The notes under the pieces are model-generated. The model searched no databases. It was given only the letters and a program-made list of their open reading frames with translations, and was not told where the DNA came from. Of a stretch of DNA of 64,000 nt, positions 47,065 to 56,003 are shown piece after piece. The stretch covers positions 3,007,473 through 3,071,472 of the forward strand of contig OX453275.1 of the NCBI GenBank assembly GCA_949710005.1. Direction: 5' to 3'. The stretch is from Ricordea florida (Eukaryota; Cnidaria; Anthozoa; Corallimorpharia; Ricordeidae). A program made the position numbers and the translations under genes. Positions within the stretch are counted from its first letter, which is position 1. Each line of letters opens with the position of its first letter.

Positions 47065-50000
47065 GAATGTTCTACAATTGAAAGAACTTGCCAAAGAGCG
47101 GGGTATACCGAGATATTATTTGTTGCGTCGAGCTTAACTTATTGGTGCACTTAATATTGAAAATCCCCAAAACCAATTACAAAGATTAAATGTGCCACAA
47201 TTGAAAGAACTTGCCAGAGATCGTGGTATTCCTGATTATTATAGGCTGCGTAAAGCTGAACTTATTGTTGCTCTTAATAATATTGAAAATCCACCAAACC
47301 AACAACAAAGACCCGCTACTACACCTAGAAATAATATACCAAACCAACCGCAAAGACCTGAGATTAATGTTCCAATTCCACCACCCCCCAAACCACAAAA
47401 GCCATCAAACAAAACTTTTAATTGGGGAAATTATTCATTTAAGGTTATGGATAAAGATGAGTTTTCCAAAAAGCTTGCAGATTTAACCAATGAAAATATC
47501 ATAAAACTTACTAATAACATCAATCAAAAACCAAGAACTAAAGAAGATGAAAAAAATGTGAGAAATGAATTTTATGATAGAGTAAGAGATGAATTGAAAG
47601 AAGAAAAAGAATTCAATATAGAAGAACAACAAACAGCATTGAGGGGATATCTGAAAACTTATAGGATAAATGGAAAGAAAGGTTATGGGCCAAAAGCGTT
47701 TTTAAATAATATCAAACCAAAAGTTCTTGATCTAATTAACCAGAAAAAGAAACCGATCAAGGTGAAATTTATATTTACGTGTAAGTTTATAAAAAAGAAT
47801 CCCGCAACAAGAAAGATTGATGAAAACTTAGGGCACTTTCGTTCAAAAGTAGAAACGATTACTTTATCAACTGATTTATCTGAATTATTCAATATGATGA
47901 CAAATCGTCAACTTGAATTGATTGAAAAGTTTCAAAATCAAGGTTCTGGTTGGCAATTCGATCAAGTTGAAAACTTTGATATAAACATTGACCCCTTCGA
48001 GCCGCTTGTTGGAAGTTCATATATTGAATTACCACAAATATTAGCAAAAAAGAAGGCTATTATAAATGTTAAGAATGAAAATGATCATGAGTGTTTTAAG
48101 TGGGCTGTAACCTCTGCAGTTTACATACAAAAAATTCATCCAGAAAGACTAAACAAAAAAATGATGGAAAACTCAAAGAACTTTGACTGGTCGGGAATGG
48201 AGTTTCCTACCTCACTAAAACAAATTAACAAGTTTGAAAAACAAAACCCCTACTACACTATTAATGTTTACGGATATGATAAAGGTGATGTATGTCCACT
48301 AAGAATAAGTAAAAAACAAAAAGGTTATCTAATCAACCTACTTCTAATATCAGAAGGTGAAAATAATCACTACTGCTGGATAAAGAATATTAGTAGATTG
48401 TTAGCCTCAAAAGTTAGTAAACATAAATCAAAGATGTACTTTTGTCCTAGATGTCTAAACGCATTCCAGTCAGAAACTTCATTGGAAAAACATCTTGAAT
48501 ATTGCGAAACAAATGAAGAAGTAAAGATTGTTATGCCTATGGATAAAGATGGAAATCCTAAGTTTATTAATTTTAAGAACTTTATTAAAAAAATGCGAGT
48601 ACCCTTTGTTGTATATGCGGACTTTGAGTGCTATCCAGAGAAAATATACACCTGCTCGCCAGATGAAAGTGAAAGTTTTACAAATCAATACCAAAAACAT
48701 AAAGCATCGGGATTCAGTTATCTCATAAAATCTTTTGATGATAAAATATTTCCACCCGAGCTTGCACAATACACCGCCGAATCCTCAGATGATGATATCC
48801 CGCAGATATTTGTAGATAATTTGGAGCAGGATATTAAAAAAATTTACAATAAGTTTAAATATAAAAAGAAGGTGGGGGATATGTCAGAAATGGATAAAAA
48901 AGACTATAAAAACGCCGCTCGCTGTCACATCTGTGAGAAAGAATTGGGAGAAGATAAGGTATTAGATCACTGCCATCTTACAGGAAAGTATAGAGGGGCA
49001 GCTCATAATGAATGCAACTTAAATTACAAGATTCCAAAGTTCTTCCCAGTAATATTTCACAACCTATCTGGATATGACGCTCATCTTTTTATAAAGAATC
49101 TTGGTAAAACAAAAGGCAATATAAACTGCATACCTAATAATGAGGAAAAGTATATTTCTTTTACAAAACAGATTGTGGTTGATACATTTACAAATAAAGA
49201 AGGTAAGCGTGTTGAGGTAAAACGAGATATTAGATTCATAGATTCATTTAAATTTATGCAAACAAGTCTGGATAAATTGGTAAATAATTTACCAAAAGAA
49301 TCTTTCAAAAACTTAAATATTTTCTATGAAGGTGAGAAATTAAATTCATTGTTGAGAAAAGGCGTTTTTCCATATGATTGGTTTGACAGCTTCGATAAAC
49401 TAAACGCAACTCAACTTCCACCTAAAGAAGAGTTCTACTCAAAACTCAACGATGAAGATATAACACAAGATAACTACCAGCATGCTAAAAAGGTGTGGGA
49501 AACCTTCAATATGAAAACAATGCGGGAATATCACGACCTATATCTTAAGTCGGATGTATTACTTTTAGCAGATGTATTTGAGAACTTTAGAGATGTTTGT
49601 CAAAAGAATTATAACCTTGACCCCGCCCAATATTATACTGCACCAGGACTAGCTTGGGATGCTGCATTAAAGATAACAAAGGTGAATTTGGAGTTGCTGG
49701 CTGACATTGACATGCTACTTATGATTGAAAAAGGTGTTCGGGGTGGAGTATCCATGATATCTACTAGATATGGTAAATCAAATAATCCATATATGGGCGA
49801 ATATGATCCAAAACTACCTACAAAGTATATTACATATCTCGATGCAAATAACTTATATGGTGGGGGAATGAGTAAACCGCTGCCCACTCATGGTTTTAGA
49901 TGGATGAGCGAAGAAGATCTTAAAAACTGGAAAAATATACCATGCATAATCGAGGTTGATTTAGAATATCCCAACCACCTTCACGACTTGCATAATGATT

Positions 50001-51061
50001 ATCCTCTTGCTCCAGAGAGACTTACAATTAATAAGGTTGAGAAATTGATTCCAAACCTAAACAATAAGGTAAAGTATGTTGTTCATCATGAAACCCTTAA
50101 AGTTTATGAAAGACTAGGATTAAAAATAACAAAGATTCATAGAGGCATTACATTCAAAGAGTCAGCTTGGTTAAAACCATACATTGACTTGAATACAAAC
50201 CTCAGAGCTAAAGCAAATAATGATTTTGAGAAAGATTTCTTCAAACTTATGAATAACTCCGTATTTGGTAAAACAATGGAAAACATTAGAAAAAGGGTGG
50301 ATGTACGATTAGTTACGAATGAAAAAGATTCGAAAAAATTAATATCAAAACCTAACTATCAGCATCGCACAATCTTTTGTGAAAATCTTATAGCCAACCA
50401 CATGAAGAAAACAAAGTTAGTATTCAATAAACCCGTTTACTTGGGTATGTGCATTCTGGATCTAAGTAAAACAATAATGTACAACTTTCACTATAATTAT
50501 ATTAAATCTAAATACGGAGAAAAGGCAAAGCTGTTGTTTACAGATACGGACAGCCTTGCATATGAGATAGAGACAGATGATTTCTATAAGGATATCAGTC
50601 CTGATGTTAGAGAAATGTTCGATACCAGCAATTTTCCTAAAAACCATCCATCAGGCATCGAGACAGGCATAAACAAAAAAGTCATCAATATGTTTAAAGA
50701 TGAGGCTGGCGGTAGGCAGATAACTGAATTTGTAGGCCTACGAGCAAAGCTTTACTCCTACAGAATGGATGAGGGTGAAGAAGAAAAGAAATGTAAGGGA
50801 GTAAAGAAGGCGGTTGTAAAAAAGGCCATAAGATTTGATGATTATAAGGATTGTCTATTCTCCAGGAAAAACCAGATGAGACAGATGAATGTAATAAGAA
50901 GCCATATGCATGATGTTTACACTGAAAATGTTAACAAAGTTGCGCTGTCTTGCGATGATGATAAAAGAATAATTTGCAAAGATGGAATACATACTTTTGC
51001 CTACGGACATTATCGGGTAGAACCCGACAAAACAGAGTCCGGCGGTAATTGTGTATCATAA
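47045..51061 (+). CDS. polB: Protein-primed family B DNA polymerase of the Polinton (one early in-frame stop)
   Basis: The frame starts at ATG 47045 inside the TIR, meets TAA at 47135-47137, then is open to 51061. The open part from 47138 has no nearby ATG (next Met at about 47446). N-terminus: two copies of a SAP/Rho_N-like motif (LKELAKERGI..YY..R.), the first holding the stop where the second has a Glu codon, then a Pro-rich linker. Numbering from 47045: C2H2-like YFCPRCLNAF (about 465), exonuclease VVYADFEC (522), endonuclease VII-like CHICEKEL...DHCHLTGKYRGAAH (625-660), NLSGYDAHL, polymerase A motif YLDANNLYGG (931), NNSVFGKTMEN (1068), and TDTDSLAYE (1165). It replicates linear element DNA with a protein primer. 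Its end overlaps the integrase tail by 52 bases. Confidence 0.9.
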
Positions 51062-52008
51062 GGTACAACTTGTAATTCTTCCCTTACAAAACCTCGTCTA
51101 GGCCCATCAATTAAATAATATAAAACCGGCTGATTTGGTGAAATTATACTTTTATAAATATTATAAACTTTAATACTCCAAATTGGATCTGTAGCGCGTC
51201 TTTTTTCTCCACCTTCAAGCTCGCCGGGAGATAATAGATATCTAACTTTAACCTCTGGTGGTAATCTATCCTCATCAAGACCAACAACTCGTTGATAATT
51301 TTTAGTTTCAATATTCACCTCTTTCTGTTTTATAGCCTTAACGGGCTCTTTACCAGTTATTCTAGTTGGTGTATTATTCAAAGTTTTTAGAATATCTGGC
51401 AATCTTTTCACCCATACTCTAGATCTGGTATCACTTATCATTTCCTGCGCATATTGATGACTAAATAATCTTTCACCTAATATTCTGTTTGCTCTTTCAA
51501 CAAATGCTTGAGCTCTATGGTTTCCAGCTTCACTTCTTTCTATGTTAACATTATGATAATTCATAAGTTTTGTAACCTCACCCATAAATTCTTTTCCAGG
51601 ATCAACCATTAATGTTTTAGGGTATTTCAATCTTCTAGAATATATTTTTGTAAAAGCTTCTGATATCTCTCGACTTTCTTTTGAGGTTAATGGCTCCGCA
51701 TCTTTATATCTCGAGGCGATATCAACCACAACTAACGCATATTTATATGTTTTTCTTCCAACTCTATCATGCGGTAAAAATAATAAATCTGCTTGGTGAA
51801 TCTGATTTGGTTTATCCACAGTCCAATGCGGCCTAGGTATATATTTTGGTGCCGGTAGATATATTTGCCATATTGCTTGTTTTTGTAACCATTTTTTAGC
51901 CACATTTTCACTTACTTTCGCCTTCTCAGCTAATTTAGGAATTGCAGAATATCCTTTCCAATATCCTTCAGTTGAATAATATATTTTTGATATCTTTTCG
52001 TTACTCAT
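51010..52008 (-). CDS. Polinton integrase (retroviral type)
   Basis: 332 residues from ATG 52008. An N-terminal helix-turn-helix-like region (KLAEKAKVSENVAKKWLQKQ) precedes the rve catalytic core: D in HQADLLFL, D in LMVDPGKEFMG, and E in AFVERANRIL. This matches the D,D-35-E pattern of retroviral and Polinton integrases. The C-terminal part (KVRYLL...GFVREELQVVP) is SH3/chromo-like. It would cut and join the TIR ends, which gives short target duplications like the one seen. The gene is convergent with polB and shares 52 bases with it at the 3' end. Its start is 33 bases from that of the next gene, so the two share a divergent promoter region. The frame is intact. Confidence 0.92.
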   Translation of the reverse strand: MSNEKISKIYYSTEGYWKGYSAIPKLAEKAKVSENVAKKWLQKQAIWQIYLPAPKYIPRPHWTVDKPNQIHQADLLFLPHDRVGRKTYKYALVVVDIASRYKDAEPLTSKESREISEAFTKIYSRRLKYPKTLMVDPGKEFMGEVTKLMNYHNVNIERSEAGNHRAQAFVERANRILGERLFSHQYAQEMISDTRSRVWVKRLPDILKTLNNTPTRITGKEPVKAIKQKEVNIETKNYQRVVGLDEDRLPPEVKVRYLLSPGELEGGEKRRATDPIWSIKVYNIYKSIISPNQPVLYYLIDGPRRGFVREELQVVPYDTQLPPDSVLSGSTR

Positions 52009-52013
52009 TTAAG

Positions 52014-52041
52014 GATTAACCAAAGTATCTTATAAATTATA
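52014..52041 (+). promoter_or_regulatory. 28-bp leader, first copy
   Basis: Starts GATTAACCAAAGTATCTT and ends AAATTATA, directly before ATG 52042. The identical 28 bases recur at 52245-52272, two bases before the capsid ATG. It lies between divergent start codons (52008 minus and 52042 plus). Confidence 0.65.
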
Positions 52042-52236
52042 ATGGAGGAAGAAAAAATAAATTTTAGCGAATACCAAATTAATATGATGAAAAAAATTAT
52101 AATTTCAAAAATTCACAATATGGAAGATGGTGATGAACTTTTTAATGTAATGCTTGTAATTGAAGGAGTAAGAGAAAGTTTAGTAAAATATATTGAAGAA
52201 TTAGATAATAAAAAATACCAATTCAGATGCCTATGA
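52042..52236 (+). CDS. Small Polinton protein, 64 residues, unknown
   Basis: An acidic, helical protein (EEEKINFSEYQINMMKKI; later NVMLVIEGVRESLVKYIEEL) with no family I recognise. The start is supported by the 28-bp leader that also precedes the capsid gene. It sits between the integrase and the capsid gene. It could be a small regulator or accessory structural protein, but nothing in the sequence decides that. Confidence 0.6.
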   Translation: MEEEKINFSEYQINMMKKIIISKIHNMEDGDELFNVMLVIEGVRESLVKYIEELDNKKYQFRCL

Positions 52237-52244
52237 GGTTTAAA

Positions 52245-52272
52245 GATTAACCAAAGTATCTTATAAATTATA
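52245..52272 (+). promoter_or_regulatory. 28-bp leader, second copy, upstream of the capsid gene
   Basis: Identical to 52014-52041. It is preceded by TTTAAAG, so the TTTAAAGAT motif found before other Polinton genes overlaps its start. ATG 52275 follows two bases later. Confidence 0.65.
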
Positions 52273-52274
52273 CA

Positions 52275-53513
52275 ATGACGTCTGAAAAAATTAATCCAAA
52301 CAGAATTCCTAGAGAGCCATTTGGTTTGAAGGCAGAATCAACATTGAATCGAATTACTCTCAATCCATCCTCAGCTAGCCCTGGAGAAACATTATATATA
52401 AATATTCCAAAACTTTCTGAGAATTTAGTGATTGTACCAGGAAGTGTATCTCTATTATTTGATTTAGATGTAGATGAGCATGCTAATAATACACTTGTGA
52501 ATAATGTAGGTAGTAATCTTGTATCTAGACTTAGAGTTCTTTTTGGTGGTGAAACATTACAGGATACTCAAAGATATGATCTTTTTCAAACCTATCACGA
52601 CTTATTCTTAACAGATGAAGAACGCGAAGATAGATTAAAACAAGGTATTTCTTCTGAAAACATGAGAAAGCTAAGGACAAATGCGGGTGATAAGAAAACA
52701 CAAGATGTTAAGGCAGTGACTCTTGCATCAGTACATAACACCAAGTATCGTATACCACTAAACCATCCTATTCTAAACGATCATGGAGTTTTTTACCCAA
52801 AAGCTCTAGATCATCATCTAATATTTGAGATTACACTTGCTCCAGTTAATGATATTGTTGTTTATTCTGACACTACTAAGACTCCATCTTATTCAATCAA
52901 AAACCTTGAGTTAGAATATTCTTCCATTTCAAGTGAATACTTGGCTCGTGAGGCACAAGCAGCTTATCAAGTCGGCAAAGGGTTTTTTTATGAAAATGTT
53001 ACTCTACACAAAACTTTTACATTTTCTATAGGCGGTGATGGTGTTATAAATCAGCATATTAATCTACCCAGAAGATCAATGACAGGGATATTATGTTTGT
53101 TTACATTACCAATTGCAGCAGGAGCACGTAACTCTGAATTTTTTTACAATCCAGGTATAACCTCAATTAATATAGATGTTGATGGTGTTCCAAATCGTTT
53201 ATACTCTAAGGGGATGATACCATCAGATCTATGGGAGTCAGTAAAGAAACGTTTTGGACTGACCGAAGGGAGGCAGTCGGTAAAGGAAAAGGATTTTTAT
53301 GCTGATAAGTTTGCTCTTTGGGTTGATATGAGAACTCACCCTGATAATGGTATTCATGGAGGTGGTCTAGCATTAAACAATACACAAGATGGTGTAAAAC
53401 TAGAAATTAAAAGAAAACAAAGTGGATCTGGAACTATAACCTGTCATATGTTTGTTGTAGCTGATGCAATGATGGAGATTATGAATTCAGGTTTACGCTC
53501 CATTAAGTACTAA
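52275..53513 (+). CDS. Polinton major capsid protein (double jelly roll)
   Basis: 412 residues, intact. The sequence is beta-rich with features I associate with Polinton and virophage-like major capsid proteins: an N-terminal PREPFGLKAESTLNRI, a LRVLFGGETLQDTQRYDLF strand-turn region, FYADKFALWVDMRTHPDN and a C-terminal MFVVADAMMEIMNSGLRSI. It is followed 20 bases later by the packaging ATPase, the usual capsid-ATPase neighbourhood. It would form the hexon trimers of an icosahedral capsid. The length is at the short end for the family. The fold assignment comes from sequence resemblance and context; structure prediction would settle it. Confidence 0.8.
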   Translation: MTSEKINPNRIPREPFGLKAESTLNRITLNPSSASPGETLYINIPKLSENLVIVPGSVSLLFDLDVDEHANNTLVNNVGSNLVSRLRVLFGGETLQDTQRYDLFQTYHDLFLTDEEREDRLKQGISSENMRKLRTNAGDKKTQDVKAVTLASVHNTKYRIPLNHPILNDHGVFYPKALDHHLIFEITLAPVNDIVVYSDTTKTPSYSIKNLELEYSSISSEYLAREAQAAYQVGKGFFYENVTLHKTFTFSIGGDGVINQHINLPRRSMTGILCLFTLPIAAGARNSEFFYNPGITSINIDVDGVPNRLYSKGMIPSDLWESVKKRFGLTEGRQSVKEKDFYADKFALWVDMRTHPDNGIHGGGLALNNTQDGVKLEIKRKQSGSGTITCHMFVVADAMMEIMNSGLRSIKY

Positions 53514-53533
53514 ATTTAAAAAAATATTATGTT

Positions 53534-54175
53534 ATGATACAAAAAATCATGGAAGAACTACAAGAAAAAATACCATTCCATTGTATCATATCCGGCCCAA
53601 CAAATTGTGGAAAAACAAAGTACCTCATTAATCAGCTAAGAGGACCATTCCGAAAAATTTTTGATTACATTGTTTTAATATGTCCAACTTATTCTAAGAA
53701 TAAAACCTATAATAATTTTGCTCGAGGAGATAAACATTTCTATGTATTATCACCAGATGCTAGTAACATTGATGAGATTAATGAATTGTTAACTGATTGT
53801 CAAACTTTATTCTCTGGAACAAATACATTAATAATTTTAGATGATTGTGCTGTATCTAATGATTTGAAGAAGCGATCAAACAAGTTTATTGATTTAGCAT
53901 TTTCTGGAAGACATCATGGATTATCAGTTTGGGTTCTCACTCAGCAATTAACATCTATTGCAAAACCATTTCGAGAAAATGTAGCTTGTGTTGTTACTTT
54001 CCATAACCCATCGCAAAAAGGTATGAAGATGTTTTTTGAAGATTATGGAGGAGATATGGATTATGAAACTAGTAAAAAGTTTGTTAAACTCCTGAAAACT
54101 GAAAAATATTCTAGACTGTGTTTATCTTTAAGACACCCATTTAATTGCTATTTAGAGATTCCTGAAGTGATTTAA
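53534..54175 (+). CDS. A32/FtsK-HerA-type genome-packaging ATPase
   Basis: 213 residues, intact. Walker A is GPTNCGKTKYL (about residues 22-29) and Walker B is TLIILDDC (about 97-104). A downstream VWVLTQQL gives the sensor Gln typical of the A32-like branch, and SGRHHGLSVW precedes it. Such ATPases pump DNA into preformed capsids of Polintons, virophages and large DNA viruses. It follows the capsid gene and precedes a cluster of unknown late-type genes. The length fits the compact Polinton version. Confidence 0.92.
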   Translation: MIQKIMEELQEKIPFHCIISGPTNCGKTKYLINQLRGPFRKIFDYIVLICPTYSKNKTYNNFARGDKHFYVLSPDASNIDEINELLTDCQTLFSGTNTLIILDDCAVSNDLKKRSNKFIDLAFSGRHHGLSVWVLTQQLTSIAKPFRENVACVVTFHNPSQKGMKMFFEDYGGDMDYETSKKFVKLLKTEKYSRLCLSLRHPFNCYLEIPEVI

Positions 54176-54201
54176 AAATAGTAAATTTATCACCATAAAA
54201 G

Positions 54202-54753
54202 ATGACAAACGTTGAAGATTACATTGAAGAAGAAAAGACTGTAGGAAAAACAGAGGTAAAAGATAATGATGATAATGAACTTGAAATAAAACAAGAATCA
54301 CTAGCAATTCTAGCAGCTCTTGGAACCACAAAGGAATATTTAGGAGTTGAAATGAGTTTGGGTGATATAAAAAAATTATCAGAAAAAGATGTAGAAAAAT
54401 ATTTTAATCGATATCAAGCGGTAATGGGTAAAAAAATTAACGGTGGATTGGTTGATTCATCCCTTCAATTAGTTTCCAAACTTATTTCATATTTAGTTCC
54501 CGTGGATGATATAGAAGCTCTTTGTGCGGATTTGAAGAATGATGATTTGGTTAATCGCGAACTAACAAACATTGTAGGGCTCTTAGCATTGAAAGCAGGA
54601 AGATTGACAGCACTTGCTAGCGGTATATTTCAGGTTGCTAAGCATGTTAAAATAGGAAAAATACAGCAAGTTACAAGTACTAATACAGATGATTATAACA
54701 AAACTGAGCAGACTACTAAGCAAGATGCTGCTGGTACTGATACTGTTTACTGA
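54202..54753 (+). CDS. Unknown Polinton protein, 183 residues
   Basis: An acidic N-terminus (DYIEEEKTVGKTEV) is followed by a mostly helical body with LAALGTTKEYLGVEM, SEKDVEKYFNRYQAVMG and a mildly hydrophobic C-terminal stretch (IVGLLALKAGRLTALASGIF) that could touch membrane or pack as a helix bundle. I do not recognise a family. It lies between the ATPase and the membrane-protein block and is intact, so a structural or morphogenetic role is plausible but unproven. Confidence 0.65.
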   Translation: MTNVEDYIEEEKTVGKTEVKDNDDNELEIKQESLAILAALGTTKEYLGVEMSLGDIKKLSEKDVEKYFNRYQAVMGKKINGGLVDSSLQLVSKLISYLVPVDDIEALCADLKNDDLVNRELTNIVGLLALKAGRLTALASGIFQVAKHVKIGKIQQVTSTNTDDYNKTEQTTKQDAAGTDTVY

Positions 54754-54769
54754 GCATACTATTATTTTA

Positions 54770-54818
54770 TTTACATATCATTCCTAAGTGGTCTAAAGAT
54801 TTCTTAATGATATGTAAA
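54770..54818. promoter_or_regulatory. Intergenic stem-loop with TCTAAAGAT in the loop
   Basis: TTTACATATCATT (54770-54782) and AATGATATGTAAA (54806-54818) are perfect 13-bp complements. The loop holds TCTAAAGATTTCTT, the motif shared with other gene starts. It could terminate the upstream transcript and mark the next start at once. Confidence 0.5.
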
Positions 54819-54821
54819 ATA

Positions 54822-55262
54822 ATGTCTGAACAAAATGAACAAGTTGAACAAATTACAGCTGATCCCAAACCAGAAAATAAAGATACAAAAAAACGGGAAA
54901 AAGATCCTAAAAAAGTAGCAGCTGGTAAAAAATTAGCTGAATATAATAAAAAAGCAAAAGATGCATTAGCCAGGGAAATGAAACGTGAAGAGCAAATTAA
55001 AAGGGAAGAAGAGACCCTACGAGCCGCGGTGCAAAATGAAAATGTAGAAAAGACAAATAATGAATCGAAAGCGTGGCTACCGGAACTATCTTTTACAACA
55101 GTATTATCAATTGTTGGAATAGGTTTTACAGCATTTGATATGTTTATGAGATATTATAAAAACAGAATACCTGATTTATCTCAAGTTCCTCAAATACCGT
55201 CGCCATCAAATATTCCCTCTCAACCACAAACGCTAGATCGACCAAAAATTGGAATGATGTAA
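54822..55262 (+). CDS. Lys/Glu-rich single-TM Polinton protein
   Basis: Start chosen at ATG 54822 because the TCTAAAGAT leader has the same spacing to it as in the neighbouring genes; an in-frame ATG at 54807 would add five residues. 146 residues: a charged, coiled-coil-like N-terminal half (KKVAAGKKLAEYNKKAKDAL, REMKREEQIKREEETL), one membrane helix (FTTVLSIVGIGFTAFDMFM), then a Pro-rich tail. The N-half could bind DNA or protein. I do not know the function. It is intact. Confidence 0.65.
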   Translation: MSEQNEQVEQITADPKPENKDTKKREKDPKKVAAGKKLAEYNKKAKDALAREMKREEQIKREEETLRAAVQNENVEKTNNESKAWLPELSFTTVLSIVGIGFTAFDMFMRYYKNRIPDLSQVPQIPSPSNIPSQPQTLDRPKIGMM

Positions 55263-55272
55263 TTATAAATTA

Positions 55273-55325
55273 TTTTTTTACTACATAAAGCCATTTAAAA
55301 GTTTCTTACTGATGTAGTAAAAAAA
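55273..55325. promoter_or_regulatory. Intergenic stem-loop with TTTAAAAGT in the loop
   Basis: TTTTTTTACTACAT (55273-55286) and ATGTAGTAAAAAAA (55312-55325) are perfect 14-bp complements. The loop carries TTTAAAAGTTTCTTACTG, a variant of the motif in the loop at 54783-54805. ATG 55328 follows immediately. Confidence 0.5.
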
Positions 55326-55327
55326 TC

Positions 55328-55546
55328 ATGTCAAACGAAAACAAACTTGTGAAAACTGTTACTGATTCTGCAGTCCTTATTGGATTAGCAGCTGGTGTTG
55401 GATATGTAGCTAAAAAGGCTATGAAAGAATCATTTATGAACGACCCCTCCTCAAGTATTACAAATTATGCAAAATGGGTAGCTGTATTGTCTGGTAGTAT
55501 GTACCTAAAAACATATTTAGAGGAACAAAAGATTTTACCAAATTAA
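55328..55546 (+). CDS. Small membrane protein, 72 residues
   Basis: A helix rich in Ala/Gly/Val (SAVLIGLAAGVGYVAKKAM) and a second weak hydrophobic stretch (YAKWVAVLSGSMYL) suggest one or two membrane passes. It has a good start context after the leader with TTTCTTACTG. It ends nine bases before the next start. Family unknown. Confidence 0.6.
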   Translation: MSNENKLVKTVTDSAVLIGLAAGVGYVAKKAMKESFMNDPSSSITNYAKWVAVLSGSMYLKTYLEEQKILPN

Positions 55547-55555
55547 AGAATAATA

Positions 55556-55954
55556 ATGGCATTTGTTTCAATAGCAATGATGGTTGGAGGAGCAGTATTA
55601 AACTCAACAGCATTTGTTGGTGGGTCATATCTCGCAAAATATTTATCAGGAAATAAAACTGATACAGAAAAAATAAGACACGATAAAGCAATGGAAAAAT
55701 ATCAAAGAGATTATGCAGAATATCAGGAAAAAAGACAAAAACTAATGGATTGGAAAATGAAGAAAAAAGATGAAAAATATCAAGCATCAAAAAATATTTC
55801 AAAAACAAATGAACAATTTGCATTATATAACCAAATGCATGAGCCAAAATTCTCAGATTATTATAAACCAAGCGATAATCAAAAGACTGGAGAAATGTTA
55901 TATGTGGGTGGTGGTATGTTAGCTCTTGGTTACACAGTTAGTAAATTTTTATAG
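55556..55954 (+). CDS. Membrane-anchored coiled-coil protein, 132 residues
   Basis: An N-terminal hydrophobic segment (FVSIAMMVGGAVLNSTAFVG) is followed by a long charged helix (HDKAMEKYQRDYAEYQEKRQ) and a second hydrophobic segment at the C-terminus (GEMLYVGGGMLALGYTV). It follows the 72-residue gene after nine bases, so the two are probably co-transcribed. I do not recognise the family. Intact. Confidence 0.6.
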   Translation: MAFVSIAMMVGGAVLNSTAFVGGSYLAKYLSGNKTDTEKIRHDKAMEKYQRDYAEYQEKRQKLMDWKMKKKDEKYQASKNISKTNEQFALYNQMHEPKFSDYYKPSDNQKTGEMLYVGGGMLALGYTVSKFL

Positions 55955-56003
55955 TTAGTTTGCTTTGCTCGTTTAAAGATTTCTTACTGATGAGTAAAAA
56001 ATC

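Noticed and set aside
55458-55871. 137-codon minus-strand hydrophobic frame in the Polinton
   Set aside because: Antisense of two AT-rich genes on the plus strand that have better starts and leaders.
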